Shown one piece after another: positions 35,020-43,788 of a stretch of 64,000 nt of DNA (position 1 is its first letter; every line of letters starts with the position of its first letter). Under the pieces are notes generated by a model. The model saw only the letters and a list, made by a program, of their open reading frames with translations. It was not told the DNA's origin and ran no database searches. Position numbers and translations under genes: made by a program. The DNA is from Pontibacter diazotrophicus (GTDB lineage Bacteria; Bacteroidota; Bacteroidia; Cytophagales; Hymenobacteraceae), in contig NZ_QRGR01000020.1 of the NCBI RefSeq assembly GCF_003367245.1, forward strand, positions 90,988 through 154,987, written 5' to 3'.

Positions 35020-38000
35020 TTAGCGGCGTATGAGCAGCTTCTTCGTTTGCAGCTTATCACCGTGCTGCACACGCAGAACGTACATACCGGAAGAATGCAT
35101 TTTCAGGTCAATCTCACCTCTGTACTGGCCGTTAAACTGCTTTACTTCACCTGTGTATACCTGCTTGCCCATTAAATCCACTACTTCGATTGTAATGTCT
35201 TCTGTGCCCTGCGTCTCCAGTGTGAAATTAAACAGGCCGCTTTGGCTTGGGTTCGGGAATGCCATTAACTCGGCGCTGACGCCACGCTCAGAAGTGTCGA
35301 AGTCAAAACGCAGCGCAGCAGAAGCTTCAGATACGCAGCCGTTTGCTGTGACCACAACAGTATAGTTTCCGCTTGCCTCAGGAGTTATTTCATTGCCTGT
35401 GGCCCCTTCTATTGCCTTGCCATCCAGGAACCATTGGTTACCCGCCGCCGCACTTGATACCAGCGCTTGCCCGCTACGCGAAACCACTGGCTGCGCCAAT
35501 GGCGCTCCAATTACCATCTCTACCTCTGCGCGCTCACTTCTGCAACCCAAACCACGCACTTTCAGATCATAGAAATAGTAGTAGTAGTCCAGTGATGTAT
35601 GAGTGTCTGAATTAGTGGCGGTGTTACCGGTAATAGAGAACACATCCGGTATCTCGAACGGATAGCCTTTTACACCTGCATTGTTCCGGAAGATGGTAGC
35701 ACCCTCTTCGTAAGAAATAGCAATATTGTAAGTGCCAGCCTCAGGTAACTCCAGCCCCAGGTAGTAAACAGCGCCCTGGTCTGCAGGATCGTCTGGTTGG
35801 GGCCCAGGAGCAGGGGTGGTACGTGTCGGGGAAACCTGCAACGTGCGGGAAGAAACCGGGGAGCCATCTGCATCATAAGCCGTAAATGTTATTTTCCCGC
35901 CATGCCCAATGTAGAGCCGCGCCGTTTCAAGCACCATAGGCGCTTTGGTAGTGACAAGCACATCCGGAGAAAACTGATTGTAACCACCGCCTGTCGCAAA
36001 TGACTTGTTGGCTGCTCCTACTGTGCCTTCATAGTCGTTATAAGCTGCATATAGCTTACCGTTGGGAACCTTGTTTGCAGCTAACTGCAGTTGGTTGCCT
36101 GCTGCCAATGGCTGTGTGGCGGTGGGGGAGTTGTACCAGAAGATTGTGCCTGCTCCTTCGTGCGTTAATGTATAGTGCGGGGCCTCGCCACAGCGGGCTG
36201 CCGAGGCATTCACAGGTGCTGCCATGTTCTCCGGCACCGTAAAGGTGCGTTGCATCCGGTTGTTCGTTGTTACGGCATCGCCCGGCAGGTTAGAAAGTGC
36301 AACCAGTTCGTAAGTTTTGCCTGCCTCAGTGGCAAAACTGTCATTCAGAAGCAACTCTGCTTTTGCGTAAGGTTCTAACGTTCCTGTATAGGTACCCGTC
36401 AGCTGCTGCACCTCTGTTCCGTTTTCACGCACACTAATGGTAACAGGTATATTGGTTTGTGCCACTGCACCTAAGTTCCGGATGATAACCGCCACCGTCT
36501 GCTCTGAGGTAGCGCAAAGCGATGACCCTATAGGCATGACAGCGTTTACGCTGATGTCTTTGCCTGGCTGCGAGAACTGCACGAGGTAATCCTGTGTTTC
36601 GCCGCGGCTGTAACTGCCGCAGGCGGTTACGCTGGCAGCTTGCTGCGTCTCCTGCAGCACCACGCGCAGGCGCACTTTGTTTCCGACTACAGCGGTAGCG
36701 GGGGCTTTGATGGCGCCTGTAAAGGTTTCTGCTCCGTTTAGTACACCAGAAGTAGCTACTGTTTCGCCTGCATCTTCAAAATCACCATCACCGTTCCAGT
36801 CGGCAAACACCTTTGCTACCTTCGGCGCGTCTGCGGCACAGGTGCCTGTTGCAATCGTCAGGGTTGCATTCTGGTCTGGCTCTAAAATAAAAATATTATT
36901 TGTCAGGTCCTGGTAGGTCGTGCAATTAACATTAGATGTCACAGCTTCGGTGCCGATGGCAAACCTCGTTATCTTAGCGCCTGCATCGGAGGTAGGGGCA
37001 CTGGCGCAAACTGCTGTACCACCTGCACCACTTACGAGCAGCGAATATGCCTGCGGCCCCTTTGTTAGCGTACCTTTATGGTTAACTGTAATAGTATAAG
37101 TTTTTCCGGGTACCGCATTCTCAATCAGAATCTGCTCTACGTTGTCTACCACGTTGTCGCCTGCTTTAGCAGCAGCGTCGGGTGTCGCAGGGTCCAGTGT
37201 CCAGGGCTGGTAAGTAGTGCCTGCACTGGCTACGCGTACGTCCAGGTCGTTCACCAGGCGCGGGGTCCGGTTATTCAAAGCTTTTACGCCTGCCGTTGTC
37301 ACGCTGCCTTCAGGGTCAGTCCAGGAAATAGTAATCTTTAAAGGTCCTGCGCCGGAAGCGCGTACTTCAATTGTTTGCGACTGCCCCTGCTCTAATGATT
37401 TTTCCTGTAACAGGTGTGTGCCGTTGCTGTTGGAAAGCAGGGAAGCAGCCCGCTCAGCATTTAAGAGTCCCCATCCATAGATATAATCCGGCCCTTTGGT
37501 TGCTCCTGCTTCGTCAGCGGTGTGTATGGCAAGACCTTTGAGTGTGGCGGCACGCATTACTTTACCGCTGTTCAGGTTGGCATAATGCTCCTGTAAGAGC
37601 AGCAGTGTGCCGGCAACATTTGGTGCTGCCATGGAAGTGCCGCTCAGCGTTTTATAGTCGCGGTCACTGCTGGAAGAACTGGAAAGCACCGATACACCGT
37701 TTCCTACAATGTCCGGTTTAATGCGGCCATCATCTGTCGGGCCATAGCTGCTGAAGGTGGAGACCAGGACATCTTCTGCCCTGGTAAACCCATCCGAAAG
37801 AGGGGCAACGGCACCTACTGCCAATATGTTCTTTGCATTTCCGGCTGTGGATATTACATCGTAGCCATCGTTGCTGCTCAGGTTGGCAGGCCGGGATGTA
37901 ACTAAGTCAAACTTCCCGTCGCTCTTGCGCTGGAAGTATGGTTCGCCCGTTTCCGGGCCTCTCTCACCGCGGTTGTTCCCAACAGATTTCACAATGAGGT

Positions 38001-38796
38001 AATACGGTGCGTTATAGGCAATCTTGTCCCAACTGGCAGCTTGCTTATCGTAATAGCCAAACCGATAGTCTTCTGTAGCACTTACGTCTTTATCACCCCA
38101 CCATTCCCATTTGGGATCTTCGTCGGTGCCTTCGCGGTCATCGTTATAACGCCAGCCGGCAATGGAGCCATACGAGTGGTTCGACACCAGTAATTTTTCA
38201 GCTGCTTTGGCCATTTCCGCCTCATCATTGTTAAAGTCATACGCCTGGAGAGTGGCTCCGTAGGCCATGCCTTTTGCCATTGCGTTCATGCCACTGGCTA
38301 TTAAGGTGCCGGCCACGTGTGTGGCATGCTCACTGGCCTCGGTCGCGTCGTCTTTTAGCTGTACCCGTTTTTTAAGCTCCTGATGTGTTTCTCTGATGCG
38401 GCCACCATCCCACATCGCTAGTTTGGACACAACCGAACTGCTGGCCCCGCTCAGGTTCAGGCCAAGCGAACCGCCTGCCCAAAGCTGGTCTGTTTTAGTG
38501 GTAGCAGCCGCACGTGAGTTGTTATATGTAATATAGTAGATAGGCATGCCCCTGGAGTCAAGCCCTTGCAGGGATATATAAGTGCCGTCTTTGTAGGTCT
38601 TCTGGATAACCCAACCGTTTTTATGCGCGAGTTCAATTGCCCTGGCCTTGTCTGCTTTATAATCTTTTTCCGCGGCTACGGCTATTTGCTGTAAGGCCTT
38701 GATATTGGTTTGGATACGCGTAACATCATGCTGTGCAAGTGCCGGAGTAGCAGCTGCCAGCCCAAGGGTAACAAGCCAGAGGCTCAGTCTTCTCAT
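35020..38796 (-). CDS. Secreted S8 (subtilisin-like) serine protease with T9SS C-terminal domain
   Basis: 1258 residues from the ATG giving MRRLSLWLVTLGLAAATPAL; a start 12 codons earlier would bury this signal peptide. The S8 catalytic triad is in order: Asp in LAMWDGGR (about residue 130), His in HATHVAGT (about 160) and Ser in LSGTSMAAPNVAG (about 390). Next comes a P-domain-like jelly roll (QSQTIEVRASGAGPLKITIS), then a GEVED-type domain (VFADWNGDGDFEDAGE, CGSYSRGETQDYLVQF). A CARDB-like segment (ISVNAVMPIGSSLC) and Ig-like parts follow. The type A sorting domain spans the last 80 residues (LMAFPNPSQSGLFNF to LQTKKLLIRR). It should cross the outer membrane by the type IX system and act on extracellular protein. 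Confidence 0.93.
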   Translation of the reverse strand: MRRLSLWLVTLGLAAATPALAQHDVTRIQTNIKALQQIAVAAEKDYKADKARAIELAHKNGWVIQKTYKDGTYISLQGLDSRGMPIYYITYNNSRAAATTKTDQLWAGGSLGLNLSGASSSVVSKLAMWDGGRIRETHQELKKRVQLKDDATEASEHATHVAGTLIASGMNAMAKGMAYGATLQAYDFNNDEAEMAKAAEKLLVSNHSYGSIAGWRYNDDREGTDEDPKWEWWGDKDVSATEDYRFGYYDKQAASWDKIAYNAPYYLIVKSVGNNRGERGPETGEPYFQRKSDGKFDLVTSRPANLSSNDGYDVISTAGNAKNILAVGAVAPLSDGFTRAEDVLVSTFSSYGPTDDGRIKPDIVGNGVSVLSSSSSSDRDYKTLSGTSMAAPNVAGTLLLLQEHYANLNSGKVMRAATLKGLAIHTADEAGATKGPDYIYGWGLLNAERAASLLSNSNGTHLLQEKSLEQGQSQTIEVRASGAGPLKITISWTDPEGSVTTAGVKALNNRTPRLVNDLDVRVASAGTTYQPWTLDPATPDAAAKAGDNVVDNVEQILIENAVPGKTYTITVNHKGTLTKGPQAYSLLVSGAGGTAVCASAPTSDAGAKITRFAIGTEAVTSNVNCTTYQDLTNNIFILEPDQNATLTIATGTCAADAPKVAKVFADWNGDGDFEDAGETVATSGVLNGAETFTGAIKAPATAVVGNKVRLRVVLQETQQAASVTACGSYSRGETQDYLVQFSQPGKDISVNAVMPIGSSLCATSEQTVAVIIRNLGAVAQTNIPVTISVRENGTEVQQLTGTYTGTLEPYAKAELLLNDSFATEAGKTYELVALSNLPGDAVTTNNRMQRTFTVPENMAAPVNASAARCGEAPHYTLTHEGAGTIFWYNSPTATQPLAAGNQLQLAANKVPNGKLYAAYNDYEGTVGAANKSFATGGGYNQFSPDVLVTTKAPMVLETARLYIGHGGKITFTAYDADGSPVSSRTLQVSPTRTTPAPGPQPDDPADQGAVYYLGLELPEAGTYNIAISYEEGATIFRNNAGVKGYPFEIPDVFSITGNTATNSDTHTSLDYYYYFYDLKVRGLGCRSERAEVEMVIGAPLAQPVVSRSGQALVSSAAAGNQWFLDGKAIEGATGNEITPEASGNYTVVVTANGCVSEASAALRFDFDTSERGVSAELMAFPNPSQSGLFNFTLETQGTEDITIEVVDLMGKQVYTGEVKQFNGQYRGEIDLKMHSSGMYVLRVQHGDKLQTKKLLIRR

Positions 38797-39132
38797 AAAC
38801 AAATAAGTTGGGTAGAGTTTTACTATGCTCAAGTTACATCAAAAGCGCGATAATGGCAAAGACGTTCCATTTAGGCAAAGAATTTACAGCCTTGAGAGAA
38901 AGATAATTAGCTTTTGTTTTGCCGTGACAGGTGTTGCGGCAGCGGAGGTGTTTTCAGGTGAATTCAGGAAAGATTGGTTTTTAGCTTTTGGACTGTTTTA
39001 AGCCTGAAATACTGTTTACTGAATGGGATGTATCTATGATATGCCTGGTATGCTACCGCTTTACAAGCAGGCGCTTTTGTTTGGCAGCAAAAGTATGAGG
39101 CCCTCCTACACTAATTGTTATATACAAGCCTG
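38797..39132. other. Intergenic region upstream of the subtilase
   Basis: 336 bp with no gene I can support. It becomes AT-rich toward the small-gene array. No clear promoter pair or repeat seen. Confidence 0.35.
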
Positions 39133-39357
39133 TTATAGGTGTTTATTTGTGTTTATGGTATGCTGAATAATCGCCCCGATTCTTGTTAAGGCGGATTTAG
39201 CTTCGCTCATAACAGAAAGGAGCGGCCATATCTGGGGCATGCCTTTGCCTTCAATGACTTCTACTTTAACATTTTCTTCCAGCATTTTATTTACTGCCAG
39301 CTTCTGGTCCGGCATCATGATGTTGTTTTCCCATAAAGAACTCTTTAGGTGGAACAT
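39133..39357 (-). CDS. Possible small protein, end of the AT-rich array
   Basis: 74-codon frame (MFHLKSSLWENNIMMPDQKL to IIQHTINTNKHL) with no signal peptide and no family I recognise. It is on the same strand as the five genes above it and is separated by spacers of similar size. The middle part KVEVIEGKGMPQIWPLLSVM could be a fragment of a larger protein. It may be a decayed gene; coding status is uncertain. Confidence 0.3.
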   Translation of the reverse strand: MFHLKSSLWENNIMMPDQKLAVNKMLEENVKVEVIEGKGMPQIWPLLSVMSEAKSALTRIGAIIQHTINTNKHL

Positions 39358-39521
39358 GAATATCGTCTTTCCTTAGCCGCTTCACATCAATCGGTGTTTT
39401 GGCAAAAGGTCTCTTTCACTCCTTTGAGCTTTAGAACCAACATCGTAATATGATAGGTAATGCCTGGCATATTTGAGAGCATAGCTACAGTTCCTATGTA
39501 CTTAGGCGTTGTATATGCAGC

Positions 39522-39860
39522 TTACTTTTCTAGCAGGAAGTACAAATAGTAGTCCTGGTCGGAGTCAGGCTCTATACTTGTTGTATAGCTGCTGTTCTTG
39601 ATTTGCCATCCCTTATCCTGATGCGCCTTTATTATTTGAAGTGCACCAGAGTAGTCATGTTCATTTTCAGCCTTAACCCGTTTTTGTATAAAGCTACTGC
39701 TATCTCCTGCTATCGAGATATTAACAAGCATATTGCCACCTCTATTTGACACGATGACGGTCATCGTTTCTTTTGAAGCAGCTTGCTCGTACTGCTTGAA
39801 ACTGAATAATGCTGTAACAGCCAAGGTTAAGGCTAATATAATGCTTTTGCTCTTATTCAT
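39522..39860 (-). CDS. Small secreted protein of unknown function (array gene)
   Basis: 112 residues with an N-terminal signal or anchor (MNKSKSIILALTLAVTALFS). The mature part, ETMTVIVSNRGGNMLVNISI to DSDQDYYLYFLLEK, has a GALQIIKAHQDKGWQIKNSS segment like the alpha/beta pattern of small DUF4177-type domains, though I cannot assign the family. It lies in the AT-rich array of same-strand genes at 39.1-42.4 kb. Its upstream spacer holds TGCCAAC at plus-complement 39910-39916, a core-site-like sequence. Confidence 0.6.
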   Translation of the reverse strand: MNKSKSIILALTLAVTALFSFKQYEQAASKETMTVIVSNRGGNMLVNISIAGDSSSFIQKRVKAENEHDYSGALQIIKAHQDKGWQIKNSSYTTSIEPDSDQDYYLYFLLEK

Positions 39861-39945
39861 TAAATTAGATTTTGATTGATAGGAATTGACGAACGAAGCT
39901 GGTTATGAGTTGGCATTGTTAGTGTAAAAGTGTAGCCGATTGCTT

Positions 39946-40455
39946 TTATTCTACCTTAGGAGAGATGTTAAGTGTCCACTTCTCTGATGTGTCGAAGCGC
40001 CTGGGCCCTGCCAACTTTGAGCCTCCATATGTTATACCAAAAGCTGGCACAGCAAGAAGAAAGAAAGGCAAGCCTCCTCCCGCCATCATTGTTCCAAGTC
40101 CTAAAGCCACAGCGGCTGCTCCATAAGCACCTGCACCCGCAGCTAATACGTTACCACCGACTTTTCTCAGAATATTCCCTTTGACTGTTCCTTTGATGGA
40201 TGTAATATCTCTTAAAGCAAGTGTGTCCGTTGAGAATGCAATAGCAGAGTCACCAACCAAAGAGTAGTGGGTTAAGGTAAGCTTTCGGCCATCAAGCATT
40301 TTAACTTCTATTTGTTTATTAAGTTTAATGGATAACTCTCTTGGGTTTGATGCTCCGTTTTTACTCAGTAGTAGTACAGAATTATCATTGTTTCTGTTCT
40401 GCGCGGTACAGCAGAAGTATGAGAGGACAAGCAGGACGAACAAAAGTTGTTTCAT
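39946..40455 (-). CDS. Small secreted or membrane protein of unknown function (array gene)
   Basis: 169 residues. A signal peptide (MKQLLFVLLVLSYFCCTAQ) is followed by a beta-rich part (SIKLNKQIEVKMLDGRKLTL, ALRDITSIKGTVKGN). A Gly/Ala-rich hydrophobic stretch (VLAAGAGAYGAAAVALGLGT to FFLLAVPAFGITYGGSKL) could form two membrane helices. The C-terminus is polar. Not recognised. It belongs to the AT-rich array on the minus strand, with a 232-bp spacer upstream. Confidence 0.65.
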   Translation of the reverse strand: MKQLLFVLLVLSYFCCTAQNRNNDNSVLLLSKNGASNPRELSIKLNKQIEVKMLDGRKLTLTHYSLVGDSAIAFSTDTLALRDITSIKGTVKGNILRKVGGNVLAAGAGAYGAAAVALGLGTMMAGGGLPFFLLAVPAFGITYGGSKLAGPRRFDTSEKWTLNISPKVE

Positions 40456-40598
40456 AGGTTTCTCTATTACTAAATTTTTCAGCGGAAATCATAAGAATAG
40501 TAGTCAGTTGCGGGCTTTATTCCTGTCAAGTTACAATAAAGTTGAAGCGGGATACAAACCTTGGATTTACAGTTATCTCGGTTATTATTTTATACAGT

Positions 40599-40615
40599 GT
40601 TAGCAGCTGTTGTTA
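40599..40615 (-). other. Candidate 3' core-like end of the YkgJ-like cassette
   Basis: On the gene strand this is TAACAACAGCTGCTAAC. It is complementary at 12 of 17 positions to the sequence that opens the same gene's upstream spacer (plus 41240-41256), as expected for the two ends of one integron cassette. Weaker than the pair around 42008-42346. Confidence 0.35.
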
Positions 40616-40687
40616 TCGAGTTTTTCAACTAACATTAACAAAAGTGATTACCTAAAACCTTTTTATTCAGTCAATAATCTTTTATTG

Positions 40688-41191
40688 TTAAAATATTGAG
40701 ATACCAAATTTTTTTGACAGCAGACTATCGAGTTGCTTAAGGTCCGATATTAAATCTAAATGGTTTTGCGTTAATGATGATTCAGGCTTGTTTTTCTGAA
40801 ACAGCTTTTTCAATTCGACCACTTTAAAGTAAAATGATTGGGATTGTAGTTTCAACTGTAGTAGCGCTAACTTTTTTTCTATAGCGATCTTTTTTTGTTT
40901 AACCACATTGATTGTTTCAATAGCCGAATCAAAATTCAACTCTTTTTGTTCGAGGGATTTTAAAAGTCCGCACTTGAAATTGGCACATTGTTTCGGTCTT
41001 TTGGAATAAATATTGCAACCATCACAATAGTTGTTACAGGGTTGAAGAAAAAAACCTTCTCCATTTGCATTATCAATATCTATTAATTCTCTCAATACAG
41101 GCAATTCTTCACGACCGAGCTGTACAAAACCAATCACGGTACCGTCACAACAAAACCCACAAGACAAACAAATATTTATTGAATCATTCAT
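40688..41191 (-). CDS. Cysteine-cluster protein, YkgJ-like (array gene)
   Basis: 167 residues with the YkgJ-type pattern of cysteines, suited to binding zinc or an iron-sulfur centre: CLSCGFCCDG at the N-terminus, CNNYCDGCNIYSKRPKQC near residue 52, then FKCGLL. The second half is a coiled coil rich in Lys, Leu and Gln (KKIAIEKKLALLQLKLQSQS) and is not part of the usual family. Function is unknown. It is the third gene of the AT-rich array; the spacer before it (41250-41299) contains the best attC-like hairpin. Confidence 0.75.
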   Translation of the reverse strand: MNDSINICLSCGFCCDGTVIGFVQLGREELPVLRELIDIDNANGEGFFLQPCNNYCDGCNIYSKRPKQCANFKCGLLKSLEQKELNFDSAIETINVVKQKKIAIEKKLALLQLKLQSQSFYFKVVELKKLFQKNKPESSLTQNHLDLISDLKQLDSLLSKKFGISIF

Positions 41192-41249
41192 GATTTTCTG
41201 AATTTAAACACTTCTTTGGTGTACTCTTTTAAAGGACATCTTCAACTGG

Positions 41250-41299
41250 TGCCAACGGTTGGGCTATAGTTCGTTTATGCACTATAGGTAGTGTTGGCA
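41250..41299 (-). other. attC-like recombination site candidate
   Basis: The spacer folds as two stems. The outer stem pairs TGCCAAC (41250-41256) with GTTGGCA (41293-41299). The inner stem pairs CTATAGT (41264-41270) with ACTATAG (41281-41287). Internal loops are unequal (7 and 5 nt) and the terminal loop is 10 nt. A 7-bp outer R-like stem ending in AAC/GTT, an unpaired spacer and an inner L-like stem is the architecture of integron attC sites. The exact consensus (RYYYAAC/GTTRRRY) is met only in part. Confidence 0.45.
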
Positions 41300-41341
41300 G
41301 ACGTGTTTCTATTATACAATAAGCAAATCTGCTCCAAACAA

Positions 41342-41881
41342 TTACATAGAAGCAGAGTTTGGCAGATGAATTTGAAACCCAAAGCTAAAGCCAAAGGCAC
41401 TGCTGGTAAGATTAGAACCAGGAAAGTTGTAATTGTAGTGTAGCTTTACCTCTAAGCCAACCTGTTCTGTAATGAAATGTGCTAGTCCTAGGCGTGCACC
41501 TAAGCTATGGTGTCTATAGGAGTTTTTTTGCTCCGATTCCCCATAGGTGCTTTTGTCACCGCCATAGAGGATATTGCCGTTTGCTTGTGCAAAGACTCTT
41601 GTAGGCGCATCCTGCCCAAAGTAATAGCGGACAAAGGGCTGTAATCCAGTGGCAATGTTGCGGTAGTTATTTCTTTTGCTGTAAACTAAAGACAATCCAC
41701 TCCCAGCAGCAAGATTATCAGTTACAAAGTAACCAAAGTTAGGGGGCAGAGTAACATCAAAGCCTTCTTGGAAGCTACCATATCCACTACCACCTATCAT
41801 TTTTGTTCCTTTTTCTGTTTGGCCACTACAGGTGAAAGAAATAACTAGAGCTATAATGAGAGTAAGTAAAGAAGTTTTCAT
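41342..41881 (-). CDS. Outer-membrane beta-barrel protein (array gene)
   Basis: 179 residues with signal peptide MKTSLLTLIIALVISFTCSG. The mature protein shows alternating strands with aromatic girdle residues (NFGYFVTDNLAAGSGLSLVY, LQPFVRYYFGQ, FAQANGNILYGG, SLGARLGLAHFITEQVGLEV, LHYNYNF, FGFSFGFQIHL). This matches the small OmpW/porin-like barrels common in Bacteroidota, with about eight strands. Function is unknown. Located in the AT-rich array between two core-like sites. Confidence 0.75.
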   Translation of the reverse strand: MKTSLLTLIIALVISFTCSGQTEKGTKMIGGSGYGSFQEGFDVTLPPNFGYFVTDNLAAGSGLSLVYSKRNNYRNIATGLQPFVRYYFGQDAPTRVFAQANGNILYGGDKSTYGESEQKNSYRHHSLGARLGLAHFITEQVGLEVKLHYNYNFPGSNLTSSAFGFSFGFQIHLPNSASM

Positions 41882-41977
41882 TTCTTTTGTTTTTTAATTT
41901 TTAGCTTAAATATGACTGCAACGGCCTCGTATAAACGACGCGCATGGTCGTCGGCCGAAGGGTGACATTTATATAAT

Positions 41978-42371
41978 GTTAGGGGCAATTATTTTTCTAA
42001 GTATTTGCTAATACTCATCTTCTAGTTCAGATATTATCAGTTCTGGTTTTACTGTCGAATATCTAAGTCTTATTGAGTCTCCTTCTCCTAGTGCATTTGG
42101 GTTTTTGTCCCAACCTCCAGAAAATTCATACTCTTTATTTCTAACCAAGTATTTAATTTCAACACTATGTCCGTTGTATGAATATAAATCGGCGATTATT
42201 CCTTTTCCATATTTATAATCCTTGTTAACTGTATCTATTCTTTCCTGAATATCCCTATCCCATTTTTGGCCAAACCAATACAAGGCCCCGAAAATTGCTA
42301 ATGCTAGTCCTAGATTAAATAAAACTAACTGAAGCTTTTTGTTCATTTAACTAGTATTAATTGCCCCTAAC
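41978..42371 (-). repeat. 14-bp perfect inverted repeats enclosing one array gene
   Basis: GTTAGGGGCAATTA at plus 41978-41991 and its exact complement TAATTGCCCCTAAC at 42358-42371 enclose the gene at 42008-42346. Read on the gene strand the unit is GTTAGGGGCAATTA-gene-TAATTGCCCCTAAC. GTTAGGG and CCCTAAC fit the integron core-site forms GTTRRRY and RYYYAAC, except that the last base of the former is G. Confidence 0.7.
42008..42346 (-). CDS. Small single-pass membrane protein of unknown function (array gene)
   Basis: 112 residues. One N-terminal hydrophobic helix (LVLFNLGLALAIFGALYWFG) is followed by a soluble part (YKYGKGIIADLYSYNGHSVE, IKYLVRNKEYEFSGGW, LGEGDSIRLRYSTVKPELII) that resembles small DUF3592-like extracytoplasmic domains. 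No firm family. It is the first gene of the AT-rich array after hemB and is enclosed by a perfect 14-bp inverted repeat like a gene cassette. Confidence 0.65.
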   Translation of the reverse strand: MNKKLQLVLFNLGLALAIFGALYWFGQKWDRDIQERIDTVNKDYKYGKGIIADLYSYNGHSVEIKYLVRNKEYEFSGGWDKNPNALGEGDSIRLRYSTVKPELIISELEDEY

Positions 42372-42519
42372 TACTGTATAAACGGAGTTATTTCGTTTAG
42401 CCGCCCAAGGGGTGTTGTGTAAACGGAGCCGCACTAACGAATGTACTATATATAATTGATTAAATAGTAGGTATAGTTACTTGTTTACTTTCTAGAACAG
42501 CAGCATACACTAGAAAACA

Positions 42520-42549
42520 AAAGCACACCAACCGGGGCTGGTGTGCTTT
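42520..42549 (-). terminator. Terminator after hemB
   Basis: AAAGCACACCA (42520-42530) pairs with TGGTGTGCTTT (42539-42549), with T-runs on the hemB strand (TTTTGTTTTC). It isolates hemB from the AT-rich array downstream. Confidence 0.88.
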
Positions 42550-42575
42550 CTAAAGTACTATTGTAGTGGGTGAGT

Positions 42576-43547
42576 TTACTTCTTCAGGTATTGGGCATAC
42601 TCTTTGGCAAAATAAGACAGAATAACATCGGCACCGGCTCGCTTGATGCTGATCAATGTCTCCAGCATCGCCTTTTCGCCGTCTATCCAGCCTCTTTCGG
42701 CAGCCGCCTTCACCATGGCATACTCTCCACTTACATTATAGGCAGCAATGGGCAGGTGCGAGTTTTCGCGGAGTAGCTTTATAATATCTAAGTAAGCGAG
42801 GGCTGGCTTCACCATCAGGTAGTCAGCGCCCTCGGCTGTGTCCAATTCTGCCTCAATCAGGGCTTCGCGGCTGTTGGCCGGGTTCATCTGGTACGTCTTC
42901 TTGTCGCCCATTTTAGGGGCGGAGTCCAGGGCATCTCGGAAGGGACCGTAAAAAGCGCCTGCATACTTTGCCGTGTAGCTCATGATGGCCACTTTCTGGA
43001 AACCGTTCTCGTCGAGCACACGTCGGATATGCCCTACGCGGCCATCCATCATATCTGACGGCGCCACAATATCAGCACCAGCCTGCGCCTGCGTCAGGGC
43101 CATTTTGCCCAATACCTCTAGTGTCTCGTCATTCAGGATTTCGCCGTTCTCTACAATACCGTCGTGGCCGTCGGAGCTGTATGGGTCCATGGCCACATCG
43201 GTTACCAACACCACGTCCGGGAAATTCTTTTTCACCTCTCTGATGGCTCTGGCGAACAAGTTGTCGGGGTTATGGCTCTCAGTGGCATACTTGTCTTTGA
43301 GCTGTTCCGGCATACCCGGGAACGGCGCGAAAGCCTTTAGGCCTAAGTCTATGCAGGCCCCTATTTCTTCCAGCAGCGTGTCGATGGAGAAGCGGGAGAT
43401 GCCTGGCATGGAGTGGATGGGAACGCGCTGGTTCTGGCCATCTATAATGAAAAGAGGGAAAATAAAGTCGTGGAGGCTCAGGGTTGTTTCCTGCACCATA
43501 TTGCGGATTACCTCGTTCTGGCGGTTACGTCTTGGTCTTCTGTTCAT
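42576..43547 (-). CDS. hemB: Delta-aminolevulinic acid dehydratase (porphobilinogen synthase)
   Basis: Condenses two 5-aminolevulinate molecules to porphobilinogen in heme synthesis. The 323-residue protein carries both Schiff-base lysines: Lys194 in MSYTAKYAGAFYGPFRDA and Lys247 in DYLMVKPALAYLDII. It also has PSDMMDGRVGHIR and the AYNVSGEYAMVKAA block. The metal-binding loop reads DVAMDPYSSDGHDG, with Ala and Asp where zinc enzymes have cysteines, which places it in the Mg-dependent, zinc-independent class. The -7 box TACCTTTG lies about 45 bp upstream. Terminated by the hairpin at 42520-42549. Confidence 0.97.
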   Translation of the reverse strand: MNRRPRRNRQNEVIRNMVQETTLSLHDFIFPLFIIDGQNQRVPIHSMPGISRFSIDTLLEEIGACIDLGLKAFAPFPGMPEQLKDKYATESHNPDNLFARAIREVKKNFPDVVLVTDVAMDPYSSDGHDGIVENGEILNDETLEVLGKMALTQAQAGADIVAPSDMMDGRVGHIRRVLDENGFQKVAIMSYTAKYAGAFYGPFRDALDSAPKMGDKKTYQMNPANSREALIEAELDTAEGADYLMVKPALAYLDIIKLLRENSHLPIAAYNVSGEYAMVKAAAERGWIDGEKAMLETLISIKRAGADVILSYFAKEYAQYLKK

Positions 43548-43590
43548 AAGAATAATGCTTTACAGAAAAATGTTCAAAATCAAACTGCTG

Positions 43591-43598
43591 CAAAGGTA
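43591..43598 (-). promoter_or_regulatory. -7 box (TACCTTTG) of hemB
   Basis: Plus-strand CAAAGGTA reads as TACCTTTG toward hemB, 44 bp before its ATG. No clear -33 partner was confirmed. Confidence 0.5.
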
Positions 43599-43788
43599 CG
43601 GGTTAATTGTTGAATGTTTAATTGCTGGATTGTTGACCAAGCTTACCTCTCTGTTCCTTTATAGACTATAAACGTGCACACGCGCATGGGTTGCCAACTT
43701 CTGTTAAAAATAGAAAAGGCGACACCGCCTGAGCAGCATCGCCTTCTTTATTCTCTAGCATCTAACATCTAAAGTCTAGCCTCTGAAA

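Noticed and set aside
34650..35072. 140-codon minus-strand frame downstream of the subtilase
   Set aside because: It overlaps the 3' end of the subtilase and its terminator, and its composition is that of the GC-rich block; no domain or start signal.
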